Assembly (NCBI GenBank): GCA_023418355.1
Contig: JAEZZU010000144.1
Location: 1 to 16,190, forward strand
Reading direction: 5' to 3'
DNA length: 16,190 nucleotides
DNA from: Pseudomonadota bacterium
GTDB taxonomy: Bacteria > Pseudomonadota > Gammaproteobacteria > Burkholderiales > Burkholderiaceae_C
Every line of letters starts with the position of its first letter. The first letter of the stretch is position 1. The notes under the pieces are model-generated. The model was given only the letters and a program-made list of their open reading frames with translations, ran no database searches and was not told the DNA's origin. Positions 1 to 7,912 of this stretch are shown in pieces. The position numbers and the translations under genes were made by a program.

Positions 1-83
1 CAATGTGCGCTGAATGCCACACAGGGCATATCTTCTTTTTCTGTGAGCCACTTAACTGTGCTGCGTGCAGCCATTGAACCAAC

Positions 84-1160
84 ATGACACAAGCTCCCAA
101 CTCCACGCCTGCTGCCAATTTGACGCCTCGCCTGACTTCCCTGTCCCACGGCGGCGGTTGCGGCTGCAAGATTGCCCCCGGCGTTCTGGCCAAGCTGATT
201 GGCCAGAGCACCCTGCCCAAGCAGTTTTTTGCTGACTTGCTGGTGGGCACGGAAACGGCCGACGACGCCGCCGTGTACCGCATCAACGATGAGCAGGCCA
301 TTGTCGCCACGACCGACTTTTTCATGCCCATCGTGGACAACCCTCGCGACTTTGGCCGCATTGCTGCCACCAACGCCCTGTCGGACATCTACGCCATGGG
401 CGGCACGCCGCTGATGGCGCTGGCCATTGTGGGCATGCCTATCAATGTGCTGCCCCACGAAACCATTGCAGAAATTCTGGATGGCGGTGCTTCCATCTGC
501 CAGGAGGCAGGCATTCCGCTGGCCGGCGGCCACTCCATCGACTCCGTTGAGCCCATCTACGGTCTGGTGGGCATTGGCATCGTCAACCCCAAGCAGCTCA
601 AGCGCAATGCCGATGCCAAGGCGGGCGACGTGCTGGTGCTGGGCAAGCCGCTGGGCGTGGGCATCTACTCCGCCGCACTGAAGAAGAACCTGCTGGACAA
701 TGCTGGCTACGCCGCCATGGTGGCAGCCACCACCAAGCTCAACCGCCCCGGTGCAGACCTGTCCAAGCTTGACGGCGTGCATGCGCTGACCGACGTCACC
801 GGCTTTGGCCTGCTGGGCCACAGCTTGGAGCTGGCACGCGGTGCCAAGCTGACTGCACACATTGACCTGAACGCCCTGCCCATCCTACCCGGCGTGATGG
901 AGCTGGCTGAGCAAGGCATCTTCACCGGCGCTTCGGGCCGCAACTGGACGTCCTACGGCGAAGCCATCCGCCTGCCCGCGCACATCACCGATGCCCAGCG
1001 CGCGCTGCTGACCGACCCACAGACCTCCGGCGGCCTGCTGGTGTCCTGCACCCCAGAAACCGTGGATGAAGTGCTGCGCACTTTCCAGCAGCACGGCTTT
1101 GCCGAAGCCTGCGTGGTTGGTCGCATGGAAGCTGGCGAACCCGAAGTGCGCGTGGCCTGA
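84..1160 (+). CDS. selD: Selenide, water dikinase (selenophosphate synthetase)
   Basis: Makes selenophosphate from selenide and ATP in the cytoplasm, the selenium donor for selenocysteine and selenouridine in tRNA. The 358-residue length is normal for SelD. The N-terminal motif HGGGCGCKIAPG (residues 22-33) contains the catalytic Cys26 and Lys29, equivalent to Cys17/Lys20 of the E. coli enzyme. So this is the cysteine form, and no in-frame UGA or SECIS element is needed. The ATP-binding half follows (TDFFMPIVDNPRDFGRIAA, near residues 77-95, then the GGHSID loop), and the C-terminal AIRS-type domain holds LTDVTGFGLLGH and TDPQTSGGLL. The ATG at 84 is used because the family motif begins soon after it; the upstream Shine-Dalgarno is poor. 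It ends 20 bases before a strong terminator, so it is the last gene of its transcript. selA/selB are not in the window. Confidence 0.97.
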   Translation: MTQAPNSTPAANLTPRLTSLSHGGGCGCKIAPGVLAKLIGQSTLPKQFFADLLVGTETADDAAVYRINDEQAIVATTDFFMPIVDNPRDFGRIAATNALSDIYAMGGTPLMALAIVGMPINVLPHETIAEILDGGASICQEAGIPLAGGHSIDSVEPIYGLVGIGIVNPKQLKRNADAKAGDVLVLGKPLGVGIYSAALKKNLLDNAGYAAMVAATTKLNRPGADLSKLDGVHALTDVTGFGLLGHSLELARGAKLTAHIDLNALPILPGVMELAEQGIFTGASGRNWTSYGEAIRLPAHITDAQRALLTDPQTSGGLLVSCTPETVDEVLRTFQQHGFAEACVVGRMEAGEPEVRVA

Positions 1161-1180
1161 GCGGCTTGCGCACACCCCAC

Positions 1181-1216
1181 AAAAAACGCCCGGTGCGCAA
1201 ACACCGGGCGTTTTTT
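1181..1216 (+). terminator. Rho-independent terminator after selD
   Basis: A perfect stem pairs AAAAAACGCCCGGTG (1181-1195) with CACCGGGCGTTTTTT (1202-1216) around a 6-nt loop, and the T run is part of the 3' arm. The A/T-flanked symmetry means it could also work on the minus strand. It lies 20 bases after the selD stop. Confidence 0.95.
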
Positions 1217-1311
1217 CTTACATGGCTTGCGCATCCGCACCGGCATATGGAGACAGCCGCTGCGCACACAGTACAAAGCTCCTCATCACAAGCTGTTGAA
1301 AGGAGTTCTCC

Positions 1312-1725
1312 ATGCTGAAATTGAATGCCAAGCTGCTCGCACTGCTGGCCTGTGCTTCGCTGGCTCCGCATGCTTTCGCGCAGGGCAATACCGGAGCCAT
1401 TCCCGCTTTCGCCACACAAGGTGCGCTGTCATACAGCTGTGGCGGTATTGGAGAAACCCAGTCCAGCGCCATGACGCAGGCACAGAGCCAGTTTCCCCTG
1501 TCCTTGCTGTTTGTGGCCAAGGGTGGCGCGTATCTGGCCAATGTGAATGTAAGCGTCACCAATACCCAGAACGCCACCGAGCAGTTCAATGCCGGTGGCC
1601 CCATCTGCCTGCTCAAGCTGCCCGCAGGCAACTACACCGTGAGCGCCACGGCACCGAATGGCAATACCCAGACCAAGACCGTGACGGTAGACAGCACCAG
1701 CAAGACGCTGGAGTTTGTGTATTGA
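1312..1725 (+). CDS. Small secreted protein with carboxypeptidase-regulatory-like beta-sandwich fold
   Basis: The 137-residue product begins with a Sec signal peptide: Lys-containing n-region, Leu/Ala-rich core, and cleavage predicted after Ala-Phe-Ala at residue 23. The mature ~114 residues contain GGIG (44-47), GGAYLANVNVSVTN (71-84) and LPAGNYTVSA (103-112). These are strand patterns typical of proteobacterial 'carboxypeptidase regulatory-like' periplasmic proteins of unknown role. Two cysteines (43 and 99) could form a disulfide. The start is fixed by a very good Shine-Dalgarno, AAAGGAG at 1299-1305, 6 nt before the ATG. It is a single gene between the selD terminator and a convergent gene. 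The fold assignment rests on pattern recognition; the function is unknown. Confidence 0.9.
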   Translation: MLKLNAKLLALLACASLAPHAFAQGNTGAIPAFATQGALSYSCGGIGETQSSAMTQAQSQFPLSLLFVAKGGAYLANVNVSVTNTQNATEQFNAGGPICLLKLPAGNYTVSATAPNGNTQTKTVTVDSTSKTLEFVY

Positions 1726-1761
1726 AGTCATGCAAGCTGCTCAACGCAGCAAGTGGGTATG

Positions 1762-1789
1762 AAAAAGGGTTGTGCCAAGCACAACCCTT
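1762..1789 (-). terminator. Rho-independent terminator for the minus-strand flavin oxidoreductase
   Basis: AAGGGTTGTG (1765-1774) pairs with CACAACCCTT (1780-1789) around a 5-nt loop. Read on the minus strand the hairpin ends in a T run (CCCTTTTTC), which fits termination of the gene whose stop is at 1844. On the plus strand no T run follows, so it is unlikely to end the secreted-protein gene. Confidence 0.8.
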
Positions 1790-1800
1790 CAAAAACCGCG

Positions 1801-1840
1801 CTAAGGCTTATGCAGCAAGCGCAAGCAGCTATCAAAAGCG
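1801..1840 (+). repeat. Dispersed intergenic repeat, copy 1
   Basis: GCTTATGCAGCAAGCG (from 1806) followed by CAAGCAGCTATCAAAA (to 1837). It shares its core with copies near 3609, 6624, 11890, 13411 and 15480. It sits between the oxidoreductase stop codon and its terminator. Confidence 0.7.
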
Positions 1841-1843
1841 CAA

Positions 1844-2917
1844 TTACTTCGCCTGCAGCTGCTCCAGCGTGGGGTAGTCGTTATAGCCCGTAGCATCAGG
1901 GCTGTAGATGGTCGCGGCATTCAGCGCATTCCATGCCGCACCCCTGGCAATGCGCTCGGGCAAATCAGGGTTCGCGATAAAGGCACGGCCAAAGGCTACG
2001 GCATCCGCCGCGCCGCTGGTGACCACGGCCTGCGCCTGCTCCGCGGTAAAGCTGTCATTGGCAATGAACACGCCCTTGAACACCTTGCGCATGTGCTGGC
2101 CGATAGGCAGCACGCCGTCTTTCAGCTCTTCGCGCGAGAAGATAAAGCCCAGCTTGCGCGCCTGCAGCTGCTCCGCCACATAGGTAAACAGCGCCACAGG
2201 GTCGCTGTCGCTCATGCTGTGCGTATTGCTCATGGGGTTCAGGTGTACACCAATGCGCTCGGCAGGCCACTCCTGGAGCAGTGCATCCACCGTCTCCAGC
2301 AGAAAACGCGCACGGTTTTCGATGCTGCCACCGTACTGGTCGGTGCGCTGGTTGCTGCCGTCGTGCAGGAACTGGTCAAACAGATAGCCATTGGCGGCAT
2401 GCACTTCGATGAAGTCAAAACCGGCCTCCTTGGCATTGCGTGCGGCCTGCACAAAGTCCTGCACGATGCCGGCAATCTCTGCAGTTTCCAGCGCACGGGG
2501 CACGGGATACGGGCGCTTGGGGCGCAGCACGCTGACATGACCCTCCGCAGCCATCGCGCTGGGTGCCACAGGCAGCTGGCCATCGAGCAGCTCGGGGTCA
2601 GAAATACGGCCCACGTGCCACAGCTGCACAGCGATATGACCACCCGCTGCATGCACGGCCTCGTTCACACGCTTCCAGCCCGCCACCTGCTGTGCCGACC
2701 AGATGCCAGGGGTGTCGGGGTAGCCCACGCCCATGGGGCAGACCGAGGTAGCTTCCGTAAAGATCAGACCCGCCGAGGCACGCTGGCGGTAATGCTCTAC
2801 CTGTAGGTCACCCACACTGCGCTGGTCAAAGGCGCGCATGCGGGTCAAGGGAGACATGAAGATACGGTTGGGCAGCTGCACGCTACCGATTTGCAAAGGG
2901 GTATGTAACTGCGACAT
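1844..2917 (-). CDS. Old-yellow-enzyme family flavin oxidoreductase (alkene reductase)
   Basis: FMN-dependent NAD(P)H enzyme of the OYE/NemA group, which reduces activated C=C bonds and often nitro compounds. It is cytoplasmic, 357 residues, a normal length for a single TIM barrel. Visible family marks: LPNRIFMSPLTRMRA near residues 15-29 (Thr25 contacts the flavin), VQLWHVGR (97-104) with the flavin-contacting Gln98, the substrate-binding pair His173/Asn176 with Tyr178 in HAANGYLFDQFLHDG, and the QYGGSIENRARFLLE block (194-208). An upstream GTG/ATG extension to 2956 is open, but the ATG at 2917 fits the family N-terminus and follows a purine-rich AGAAAGAAAG. It has its own terminator at 1762-1789 and a repeat copy in its 3' region. 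I cannot tell which OYE subgroup (NemA, XenA/B) from sequence alone. Confidence 0.93.
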   Translation of the reverse strand: MSQLHTPLQIGSVQLPNRIFMSPLTRMRAFDQRSVGDLQVEHYRQRASAGLIFTEATSVCPMGVGYPDTPGIWSAQQVAGWKRVNEAVHAAGGHIAVQLWHVGRISDPELLDGQLPVAPSAMAAEGHVSVLRPKRPYPVPRALETAEIAGIVQDFVQAARNAKEAGFDFIEVHAANGYLFDQFLHDGSNQRTDQYGGSIENRARFLLETVDALLQEWPAERIGVHLNPMSNTHSMSDSDPVALFTYVAEQLQARKLGFIFSREELKDGVLPIGQHMRKVFKGVFIANDSFTAEQAQAVVTSGAADAVAFGRAFIANPDLPERIARGAAWNALNAATIYSPDATGYNDYPTLEQLQAK

Positions 2918-3085
2918 CGCTTTCTTTCTTTTTGCCAGCAGCACCTGCAAAGGCACCTGACATTTTCACAACAGGCTTGCTAGATGCAGCCAGCCGCAGG
3001 AAATACAAGAGCGGGCACTATCAAAAAGATCGCAAAGCCTCAGAGGGGCGGCGACCCTATGCCCCCAACGCACCGCGCCCCTGGA

Positions 3086-3406
3086 TCAGATCTTCCACCA
3101 GCCCACCATGCCCAGCGCAGACAGCGCCCACATCAGCATCAGCGCATGACGCTGCCAGTGCACGCGCTGGCGCAACCATACGAAATAGGCCACGGCCGAT
3201 ACCCCGGCAATCGCCAGCGCCATCAGCGGCAGACTGGTCATCAGGGCGCTGGCCCGCGCACCTTCGGCCAGCGGCACATGCATGGTGGCCAGCAGCGCCA
3301 GCGGCAGACAGCCTGTGATGGTGAGCGTAAATGCGGCCAGGGCATAGGACCAGCCATAGCTCAGGCCCAGAAACGACTGAAATGCGGGGGGAGTTGGCTT
3401 GGACAT
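3086..3406 (-). CDS. Small three-helix inner-membrane protein, function unknown
   Basis: A 106-residue protein with three probable membrane helices at about residues 19-41, 53-78 and 86-103. A short basic loop (RQRVHWQRH) lies between helices 2 and 3 and the C-terminus is Trp-rich (GWWKI). The overall pattern loosely recalls the small DUF3649-type membrane proteins of iron-uptake regions, but no diagnostic motif is visible, so I leave it unnamed. The start at MSKPTPP is chosen because the charged N-terminus followed by a helix looks natural. A GTG at 3457 would add 17 residues, and neither start has a good Shine-Dalgarno. The frame runs minus-strand like the oxidoreductase, but a 168-base gap separates them. 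Confidence 0.65.
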   Translation of the reverse strand: MSKPTPPAFQSFLGLSYGWSYALAAFTLTITGCLPLALLATMHVPLAEGARASALMTSLPLMALAIAGVSAVAYFVWLRQRVHWQRHALMLMWALSALGMVGWWKI

Positions 3407-4083
3407 AGGCAAAACAGAGCAACAAGGAAAGGGGCCGGATTGTAGAACCCATGTCACACCAGTGATGGCAGCAGGCTCTTGGAGCCAGCACAGACAACAT
3501 GCCTGCCGCCCTTACGTCCGGAAGCAGCGCCGCAGGCCGCCGCACTGCGCCAGGCTGCGTCCTCCAGAACGCTGGCGCGCGATGCCTGCACACCATTTGG
3601 CATCAAATTAGCTGCCAACGCTTATGTAGCCAGCGCTTGCAGCTATGAAAATTAAATAATGCATGCAGCTTCAAAAAATACATATTTCAAAAAGATGATT
3701 TCTGCAATGAAGCTTTTAAACATTCATATTTGGATCATTCAGTTTTTTCTGTAAAAACATCAAACAAAAAAAGCACAACTGTGCTAATTAACTACGCACG
3801 CATTCAGATTTATCCCGCAACAACACCAGAAGTCTCACTACATAAAGGGGTATTTGTCATGCAATAGACACAATCACTTCATCACAATTAAAAACAGCAT
3901 CTATTACTCAACCCATGCAGCAAGCACGGCATACCGCGTGGTTATTGCATTCACCCATCAAAATTATTTTCCTTTCATAGAGAAACACAAAAAACCCGCA
4001 AATTTCTGCCTATCTGACTCATTTTTGCAGTGCTGAAAAATCAGCTTTTCTAACAAACAGTCTTTCTGCAACTGAGGGATTCC
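3407..4083. other. Gene-poor AT-rich intergenic region
   Basis: The first ~200 bases are GC-rich with no convincing frame; from about 3600 to 4080 the DNA is markedly AT-rich. It contains a repeat copy (3609-3652) and a short hairpin with a T run on the minus strand (AGCAC-AACT-GTGCT, 3771-3784). A second short hairpin with T4 lies on the plus strand (GCTGA-AAAA-TCAGC, 4032-4045), just before the next gene. A 60-codon TTG-started frame at 3854-4036 has no recognisable features and I do not call it. Promoter positions could not be fixed. Confidence 0.6.
3609..3652 (+). repeat. Dispersed intergenic repeat, copy 2
   Basis: ACGCTTATGTAGCCAGCGCT followed by TGCAGCTATGAAAA, a diverged member of the same family as copies at 1801, 6624, 11890, 13411 and 15480. 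It marks the boundary between GC-rich and AT-rich DNA. Confidence 0.65.
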
Positions 4084-4437
4084 GTGAAATCGTACGCAAG
4101 GTTTTATCCAAAGATCTGGGAATTACTCCAGCAAGCTCCCAACTTTTCCTCCCGCGAAGAAGCTGCTCTGTGGCTGCGTGATGTCTGGCATGACATTCAC
4201 CTGTCTGCAGGAGCCAGTACCCGTCGGCTGCGCCTGCTGAAAACCGCACGCATCTGCGCAGAACAGGGCTGGAAAAACATCGATGAAGACGTCTGCTACC
4301 TCGACAGCCCGGACAACCCACCCATCCGCCTGTACCTGCACAAGGACGGGGGCATGGTCTTCCAGCAGCTGCAGCCCGGTCAAAATCAGATCCTGTTTGC
4401 CAAACCCGGCAAGCGTGTGCTGTCCACCACGGCCTAG
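4084..4437 (+). CDS. Conserved-looking 117-residue protein, unrecognised
   Basis: I do not recognise this protein. It starts with GTG at 4084, preceded by a good Shine-Dalgarno (GAGGGA at 4074-4079, 4 nt spacing), which argues it is translated. It is soluble with no signal or membrane segment. The first half looks helical (WELLQQA, EEAALWLRDVWHDIH) and the second half has alternating strand-like segments (IRLYLHKDGGMVFQQL). Codon use matches the GC-rich host genes. The downstream HD-phosphohydrolase gene starts 24 bases after its stop on the same strand, so the two are probably co-transcribed. Nothing in the sequence gives a function. Confidence 0.75.
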   Translation: MKSYARFYPKIWELLQQAPNFSSREEAALWLRDVWHDIHLSAGASTRRLRLLKTARICAEQGWKNIDEDVCYLDSPDNPPIRLYLHKDGGMVFQQLQPGQNQILFAKPGKRVLSTTA

Positions 4438-4461
4438 CTTGCGCTGCGCACCACATCGCGT

Positions 4462-5097
4462 ATGGATCAGCGTTCGTACCTGCACAACCAGTGGCTCAGT
4501 GCCTGGGCCGCGCTGAATTTGCAGCCCCCTGCAGGCCTGTACGAGCAACTGCTGTGCGCCTATGCGCAACCGCAGCGCCACTACCACACACTGCAGCACC
4601 TGAGCGAGTGCCTGTCATGGCTGGACAAAGTGCTGCACACTGCCAAACGTCCCGGTGAAGTGGCCATCGCCCTGTGGTTTCATGACGCCATCTATGACGT
4701 GCGCGGCGGCAGCAATGAACAGCAAAGCGCCAACTGGGCCATGCGTGCACTGCAAGCGGCTGGAACCACGGCTGAAGTGCAGCAGCGCGTGCTGGCACTC
4801 ATTCTTGCTACGCAGCACCATGCCGAGCCTGCAGCAGGAGATGCGCAGCTGCTTGTGGATATCGACCTGGCCATTCTGGGCGCCAGCCCAGCGCGCTTTG
4901 CGCAGTACACGCAGCAGATCCAGCAGGAATATGCATGGGTGCCCGAAACGCTGTTTCAGAACAGGCGACTCGCCGTGCTGCAGGGCTTTGTGCAGCGCCC
5001 CCGCATCTACAGCACCCCGTACTTCCACGACCTGCTGGAAGCCCAGGCGCGTCTCAACCTGAGCGCGGCCATCCAGTCACTGGCACCGACTCCTTAG
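4462..5097 (+). CDS. HD-domain metal-dependent phosphohydrolase (COG4339 type)
   Basis: A 211-residue cytoplasmic protein matching the COG4339 'predicted metal-dependent HD phosphohydrolase' pattern throughout. It has RHYHTLQHL (39-47) with a metal-ligand His, the HD pair in ALWFHDAIYD (70-79; His74-Asp75), NEQQSA (85-90), an ILATQHH segment (114-120), and LVDIDLAILG (131-140) with the last metal Asp. The C-terminus has RIYSTPYF and EAQARLNL, also typical. The substrate of this family is not established; it lacks the GYP motif, so it should not be called a cyclic-di-GMP phosphodiesterase. It follows the 117-residue gene by 24 bases. No strong Shine-Dalgarno precedes the ATG, so expression may depend on the upstream gene. 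Confidence 0.92.
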   Translation: MDQRSYLHNQWLSAWAALNLQPPAGLYEQLLCAYAQPQRHYHTLQHLSECLSWLDKVLHTAKRPGEVAIALWFHDAIYDVRGGSNEQQSANWAMRALQAAGTTAEVQQRVLALILATQHHAEPAAGDAQLLVDIDLAILGASPARFAQYTQQIQQEYAWVPETLFQNRRLAVLQGFVQRPRIYSTPYFHDLLEAQARLNLSAAIQSLAPTP

Positions 5098-5419
5098 GGC
5101 TTGCGCCACGGCAAACCCCGCGCATACCTCTGCCCCCACTACGGCAGGTCATCCCGGTCCCACGCCACATCTGGCCGCACCCCTCTATGCACCACGTATA
5201 CATATTGCGTCGCTGCGTGCGGACAGCCCCTGTCTTTCCAGTATGCAGAAAGGGCTCATTTCTTGTCTTGGACAAACCGTTTCATAAGAAAAATTAGAAT
5301 TAGCTAATACATAGAAAATTTATATTTTTTGGTACACCGTTAGAGAAATATATACATTAATTGATATTTAAAGAAATATTCAATTCATGGCTATAGGGTT
5401 AGCAGGCGTTATTTAATCC
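5098..5419. other. Intergenic region, GC-rich then AT-rich
   Basis: No credible gene. Bases from about 5280 to 5415 are very AT-rich and presumably hold the promoter of the GGDEF gene. They include a perfect 10-bp palindrome ATTAGCTAAT at 5299-5308. I looked for a cyclic-di-GMP riboswitch core and did not see one. Confidence 0.6.
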
Positions 5420-6559
5420 ATGAATGAATTTAACCCTTATTTGCTCATTGCCCCATCTGTCATGGGAGCACTGGGTGTCGCACTGCTGATTGCCTGGAAT
5501 TACGATCGCCGCCAGCTTTCACTGTGCTGGATGGCACTGGCCATTTTGCTCACCAGCGCCACGCTCACCATCCAGAGTGTGCTGCCGCCAGAACTGATCA
5601 CTGCGTACGCCATTTACACCACCGTGCTCTACATGGCCGGTGCATGGCTGTGCAGCTGCAGTATTGCTCACAAATTTGGGGTATCACCGCTCCCACGTGC
5701 AGCGGCTGTGATCGCATTGCTGACCCTGTGCGCGATCTACTACTTCAGCCGTGTGCAGGAAGATCTAGCCATTCGCGCCTATCTGCTCAGTATTGGTCTT
5801 GGCACGCTGCATATATTGCCGGTATTCAATGTGATACGGCATAAACCGGTGAATGACACACTGCACACCTGCCTGTACTGGACGTATCTGATATTTTGCA
5901 TTTACACCGTCTGTCGGCCTATTACGCTGCTGATTTTCCAGCAGCTGAGCATTCACGAACTGGTGAAATCCGTGTATTGGTTTGTCACTCTGCTGGGCTC
6001 CATTTTGTTCAGCGTGGTATTTGCATTTCTTCTGCTGGGTACGGCCATCCGATCCACCTTGTCCAAACTCAGCACCGAGCGCAACCTCGACCCCCTGACC
6101 CAGCTGCTCAACCGCCGGGCCATGCATGAGGCACTGCAGACCAAGTTCGACATCGACACCCCCATGACGCTGGTGGTGGCCGACATTGATCACTTCAAGC
6201 AGATCAACGACACCCTGGGGCACGACTTTGGTGACCACATTCTCAAAGCCGTTGCGCTGCGGCTGCTGCAGCACACCCGCAGCTCAGATCTAGTTGTGCG
6301 CTTTGGGGGGGAGGAATTTGTGCTGCTGCTGCCCTACACCGACACCATGATTGCCCAGGGCATTGCCGAGCGAATTCAGTTGCAGCTGGCCGATATCCCC
6401 TTGCCCAGCCCTGCGCTGCCCAGACTCAGCATGAGTTTTGGTATTGCCCACTTGCAGCGGCTGGATAGCTTTCAGGCTGCCTTCCGCCTTGCCGATGCAC
6501 AGCTCTACGAAGCCAAGCAAACTGGCCGTGCGCGCATCTGTGTGGCGGAAGCCGCCTGA
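5420..6559 (+). CDS. Membrane-anchored diguanylate cyclase (GGDEF domain)
   Basis: Makes cyclic di-GMP from two GTP. The N-terminal ~210 residues are hydrophobic with about seven probable helices (roughly 8-27, 35-55, 61-82, 92-110, 117-137, 150-174, 186-209), forming a membrane module with no named sensor domain that I recognise. The GGDEF domain starts at RNLDPLTQLLNRRA (221-234). It contains VVADIDHFKQIND (252-264, metal-binding Asp255), the active-site signature GGEEF (296-300), and the inhibitory I-site RSSD (287-290) exactly five residues upstream. So it should be active and product-inhibited. The domain ends with the usual ADAQLYEAKQTGR. It is one of two cyclases flanking the CrfC/RdcB/patatin operon. 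The Shine-Dalgarno is weak; the preceding ~130 bases are AT-rich. Confidence 0.95.
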   Translation: MNEFNPYLLIAPSVMGALGVALLIAWNYDRRQLSLCWMALAILLTSATLTIQSVLPPELITAYAIYTTVLYMAGAWLCSCSIAHKFGVSPLPRAAAVIALLTLCAIYYFSRVQEDLAIRAYLLSIGLGTLHILPVFNVIRHKPVNDTLHTCLYWTYLIFCIYTVCRPITLLIFQQLSIHELVKSVYWFVTLLGSILFSVVFAFLLLGTAIRSTLSKLSTERNLDPLTQLLNRRAMHEALQTKFDIDTPMTLVVADIDHFKQINDTLGHDFGDHILKAVALRLLQHTRSSDLVVRFGGEEFVLLLPYTDTMIAQGIAERIQLQLADIPLPSPALPRLSMSFGIAHLQRLDSFQAAFRLADAQLYEAKQTGRARICVAEAA

Positions 6560-6623
6560 TCAACGGCGCCACGTACTGCATGGCGGCCAGGCTACCCACT
6601 ACAAAATACGCATCAAAACCGCA

Positions 6624-6663
6624 TCTAGCGCTTATGTATCAAGCGCTGGGCGCTATCAGATCA
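6624..6663 (+). repeat. Dispersed intergenic repeat, copy 3 (hairpin)
   Basis: AGCGCTT (6627-6633) and AAGCGCT (6641-6647) form a perfect 7-bp stem around ATGTATC, followed by GGGCGCTATCAGA. It is the best-preserved hairpin copy of the family. A shorter relative, ATCTAGCGC-CTCAAGCGCT, lies at 6837-6856 on the other side of the GGDEF tail fragment. Confidence 0.75.
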
Positions 6664-6832
6664 GGAATCGGCTGCAGCGGCCTCAGATACACATAGCGGC
6701 AGATGCTGCCAACGCTGCCAGCCCGGCAACGCATCACTGCGACAGCGCCATCGCCTGCTCATGCAGCGCCTGCGTACTGTTCATGGCGCTGACAACACGG
6801 TTGCGGCCACTGCGCGATGCCTGCAGATAAAT
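6640..6832. repeat. Left direct repeat bracketing the dynamin island (partner at 11892-12050)
   Basis: Aligns by eye with 11892-12050. CAAGCGCT is followed by a shared run through GCTATCAGATCAGGA and CTGCAGCGGCCTCAGATACA to GCAGATGCTGC. There is then a 21-bp insertion found only in this copy, and then the shared gene-tail sequence GCATCACTGCGACAG to TTGCGGCCACTGCGC. Both copies are in the same orientation. The similarity fades at about 6815-6832, directly before the patatin stop codon at 6839. Confidence 0.85.
6734..6832 (-). pseudogene. Stranded 3' end of a GGDEF gene
   Basis: Read on the minus strand this encodes RSGRNRVVSAMNS, then TQALHEQAMALSQ and a stop at 6734-6736. It matches the last ~26 residues of the intact cyclase at 11965-13182 (RSGRNRIVSAMNS, TQALHEQGLALSQ). 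Upstream of RSGRNR the similarity decays within about six codons and there is no catalytic domain, so only the tail of a cyclase gene remains. The fragment ends about seven bases from the patatin stop. It is best read as a remnant left by the recombination that placed the dynamin island here. Confidence 0.8.
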
Positions 6833-6838
6833 CCCAAT

Positions 6839-7912
6839 CTAGCGCCTCAAGCGCTCCATGGCCACAGCTAAAGAGCTATCTGCAGTAAGTCCAGCCTGCA
6901 AACTATCGGTCACCATATGCGCACTGGTCTTGACCGCATGCTTACTGGTCGAGGCCTTAATCACCCGCCCCACACAATACAAAGTATCTTCATAGCCCTG
7001 TGTTTGAAGCCGCTGTAAATTCACAGAATCAAATCCCAGCAAAGCTTTGGCCTCATTGCCATCGGGTGTGATAGGCCTCTGTGGACGAATCTCAAGCACC
7101 GTCGTATCCGGAAAATCGTGGCGGCTCCAGAGAGCACCATCGCTCAGATGCGTCACGATCACCAGCTTGCAACCAGCCTGAATCAAAGGCGTAATTGGCG
7201 TATTGCCCTGTGAGCGCAGCGTTCCCCCCAAACCGCCATCTGCATACCGTTGCTGTCCAAGCGCACGCGCCTGATACAGCAATGGCAATGCCGCTGATGC
7301 CAGCAGCGCTTCGCTACGTTCAGCCGGTGGCAAAGACTGCACATGCAAAAAGCTGGACGGTCTGGTATCAAACAACCCCGTAGCCTCTGCCGCCATCCAG
7401 GTCAACGCATCGCGCAGTCCACCAGCACTTTCGTACACAGACACATACAGTGGAATGCCTCGCATCAGGCCCTCCATGTCCAAGTACTCATGCATCAAGG
7501 CTTTGAGCGGAGCATCAGACAGCAGCCCTTCGCTGGACTCACCGGCTCCCGCCGGCAACAGCCCCAGGTAGGCAGCTGCTTTCAGGAAGCCATTCATGCT
7601 GGGAGTCACTGCCCCACCCAAACTCAATCCTGCCGCGCTCAGCAAGGTGAGATAAGACGGCAATTTCAGCTTCAGTGGTGAACTGTTCGCCAGCGTCTGC
7701 CACAACCGCTCCAGACGCTCAACACCTTCTTTCAAGCTTGGTGCACAGGCCAGCACACCGCCATTGAGCGCACCAATACTGGCGCCTGCGATCAAGTCCA
7801 CATTCGCGCCCAGTTCCAGCAACGCCTTGAGCACGCCCACCTGATAGGCCCCTTTGGCACCGCCACCTGACAGCACCAGCCCCGTACGCATAGATGGATG
7901 GGTTTCAAGCAT
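6839..7912 (-). CDS. Patatin-like phospholipase, third gene of the dynamin operon
   Basis: A patatin-family serine lipid acyl hydrolase, 357 residues. It shows the oxyanion-hole motif SGGGAKGAY (15-23), the nucleophile elbow GASIG (43-47, Ser45) and the catalytic-dyad DGG with Asp225 in RYADGGLGG. All catalytic parts are present. No signal peptide, so it should act on the inner leaflet of the cytoplasmic membrane. The ATG at 7912 is preferred because it overlaps the stop of the upstream RdcB-like gene by 8 nt (ATGCTTGA), a sign of translational coupling, and because the patatin fold starts at residue 9. A longer frame to 7996 would run well into that gene. The coupling implies it works with CrfC and RdcB. 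CBASS CapV enzymes are also patatins but share no other context here. The 3' end touches a GGDEF remnant. Confidence 0.93.
   Translation of the reverse strand: MLETHPSMRTGLVLSGGGAKGAYQVGVLKALLELGANVDLIAGASIGALNGGVLACAPSLKEGVERLERLWQTLANSSPLKLKLPSYLTLLSAAGLSLGGAVTPSMNGFLKAAAYLGLLPAGAGESSEGLLSDAPLKALMHEYLDMEGLMRGIPLYVSVYESAGGLRDALTWMAAEATGLFDTRPSSFLHVQSLPPAERSEALLASAALPLLYQARALGQQRYADGGLGGTLRSQGNTPITPLIQAGCKLVIVTHLSDGALWSRHDFPDTTVLEIRPQRPITPDGNEAKALLGFDSVNLQRLQTQGYEDTLYCVGRVIKASTSKHAVKTSAHMVTDSLQAGLTADSSLAVAMERLRR

Noticed and set aside
1..83. Promoter or upstream gene end before selD
   Set aside because: Too short and no recognisable -35/-10 or reading-frame end; nothing supportable.
84..200. 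Possible selenocysteine in SelD
   Set aside because: The active-site codon is TGC (Cys), and there is no in-frame TGA.
3057..3596. 179-codon minus-strand frame overlapping the small membrane protein
   Set aside because: Arg/Ala/His-rich shadow without domain features; the overlapping frame gives a clean three-helix membrane protein.
3854..4036. 60-codon plus-strand frame with TTG start
   Set aside because: AT-rich, no ribosome site, no recognisable protein pattern. Its stop falls in a short hairpin, but that alone is not support.
5280..5419. Cyclic-di-GMP riboswitch before the GGDEF gene
   Set aside because: The conserved core of the known c-di-GMP riboswitch classes was not visible; only AT-rich leader sequence.
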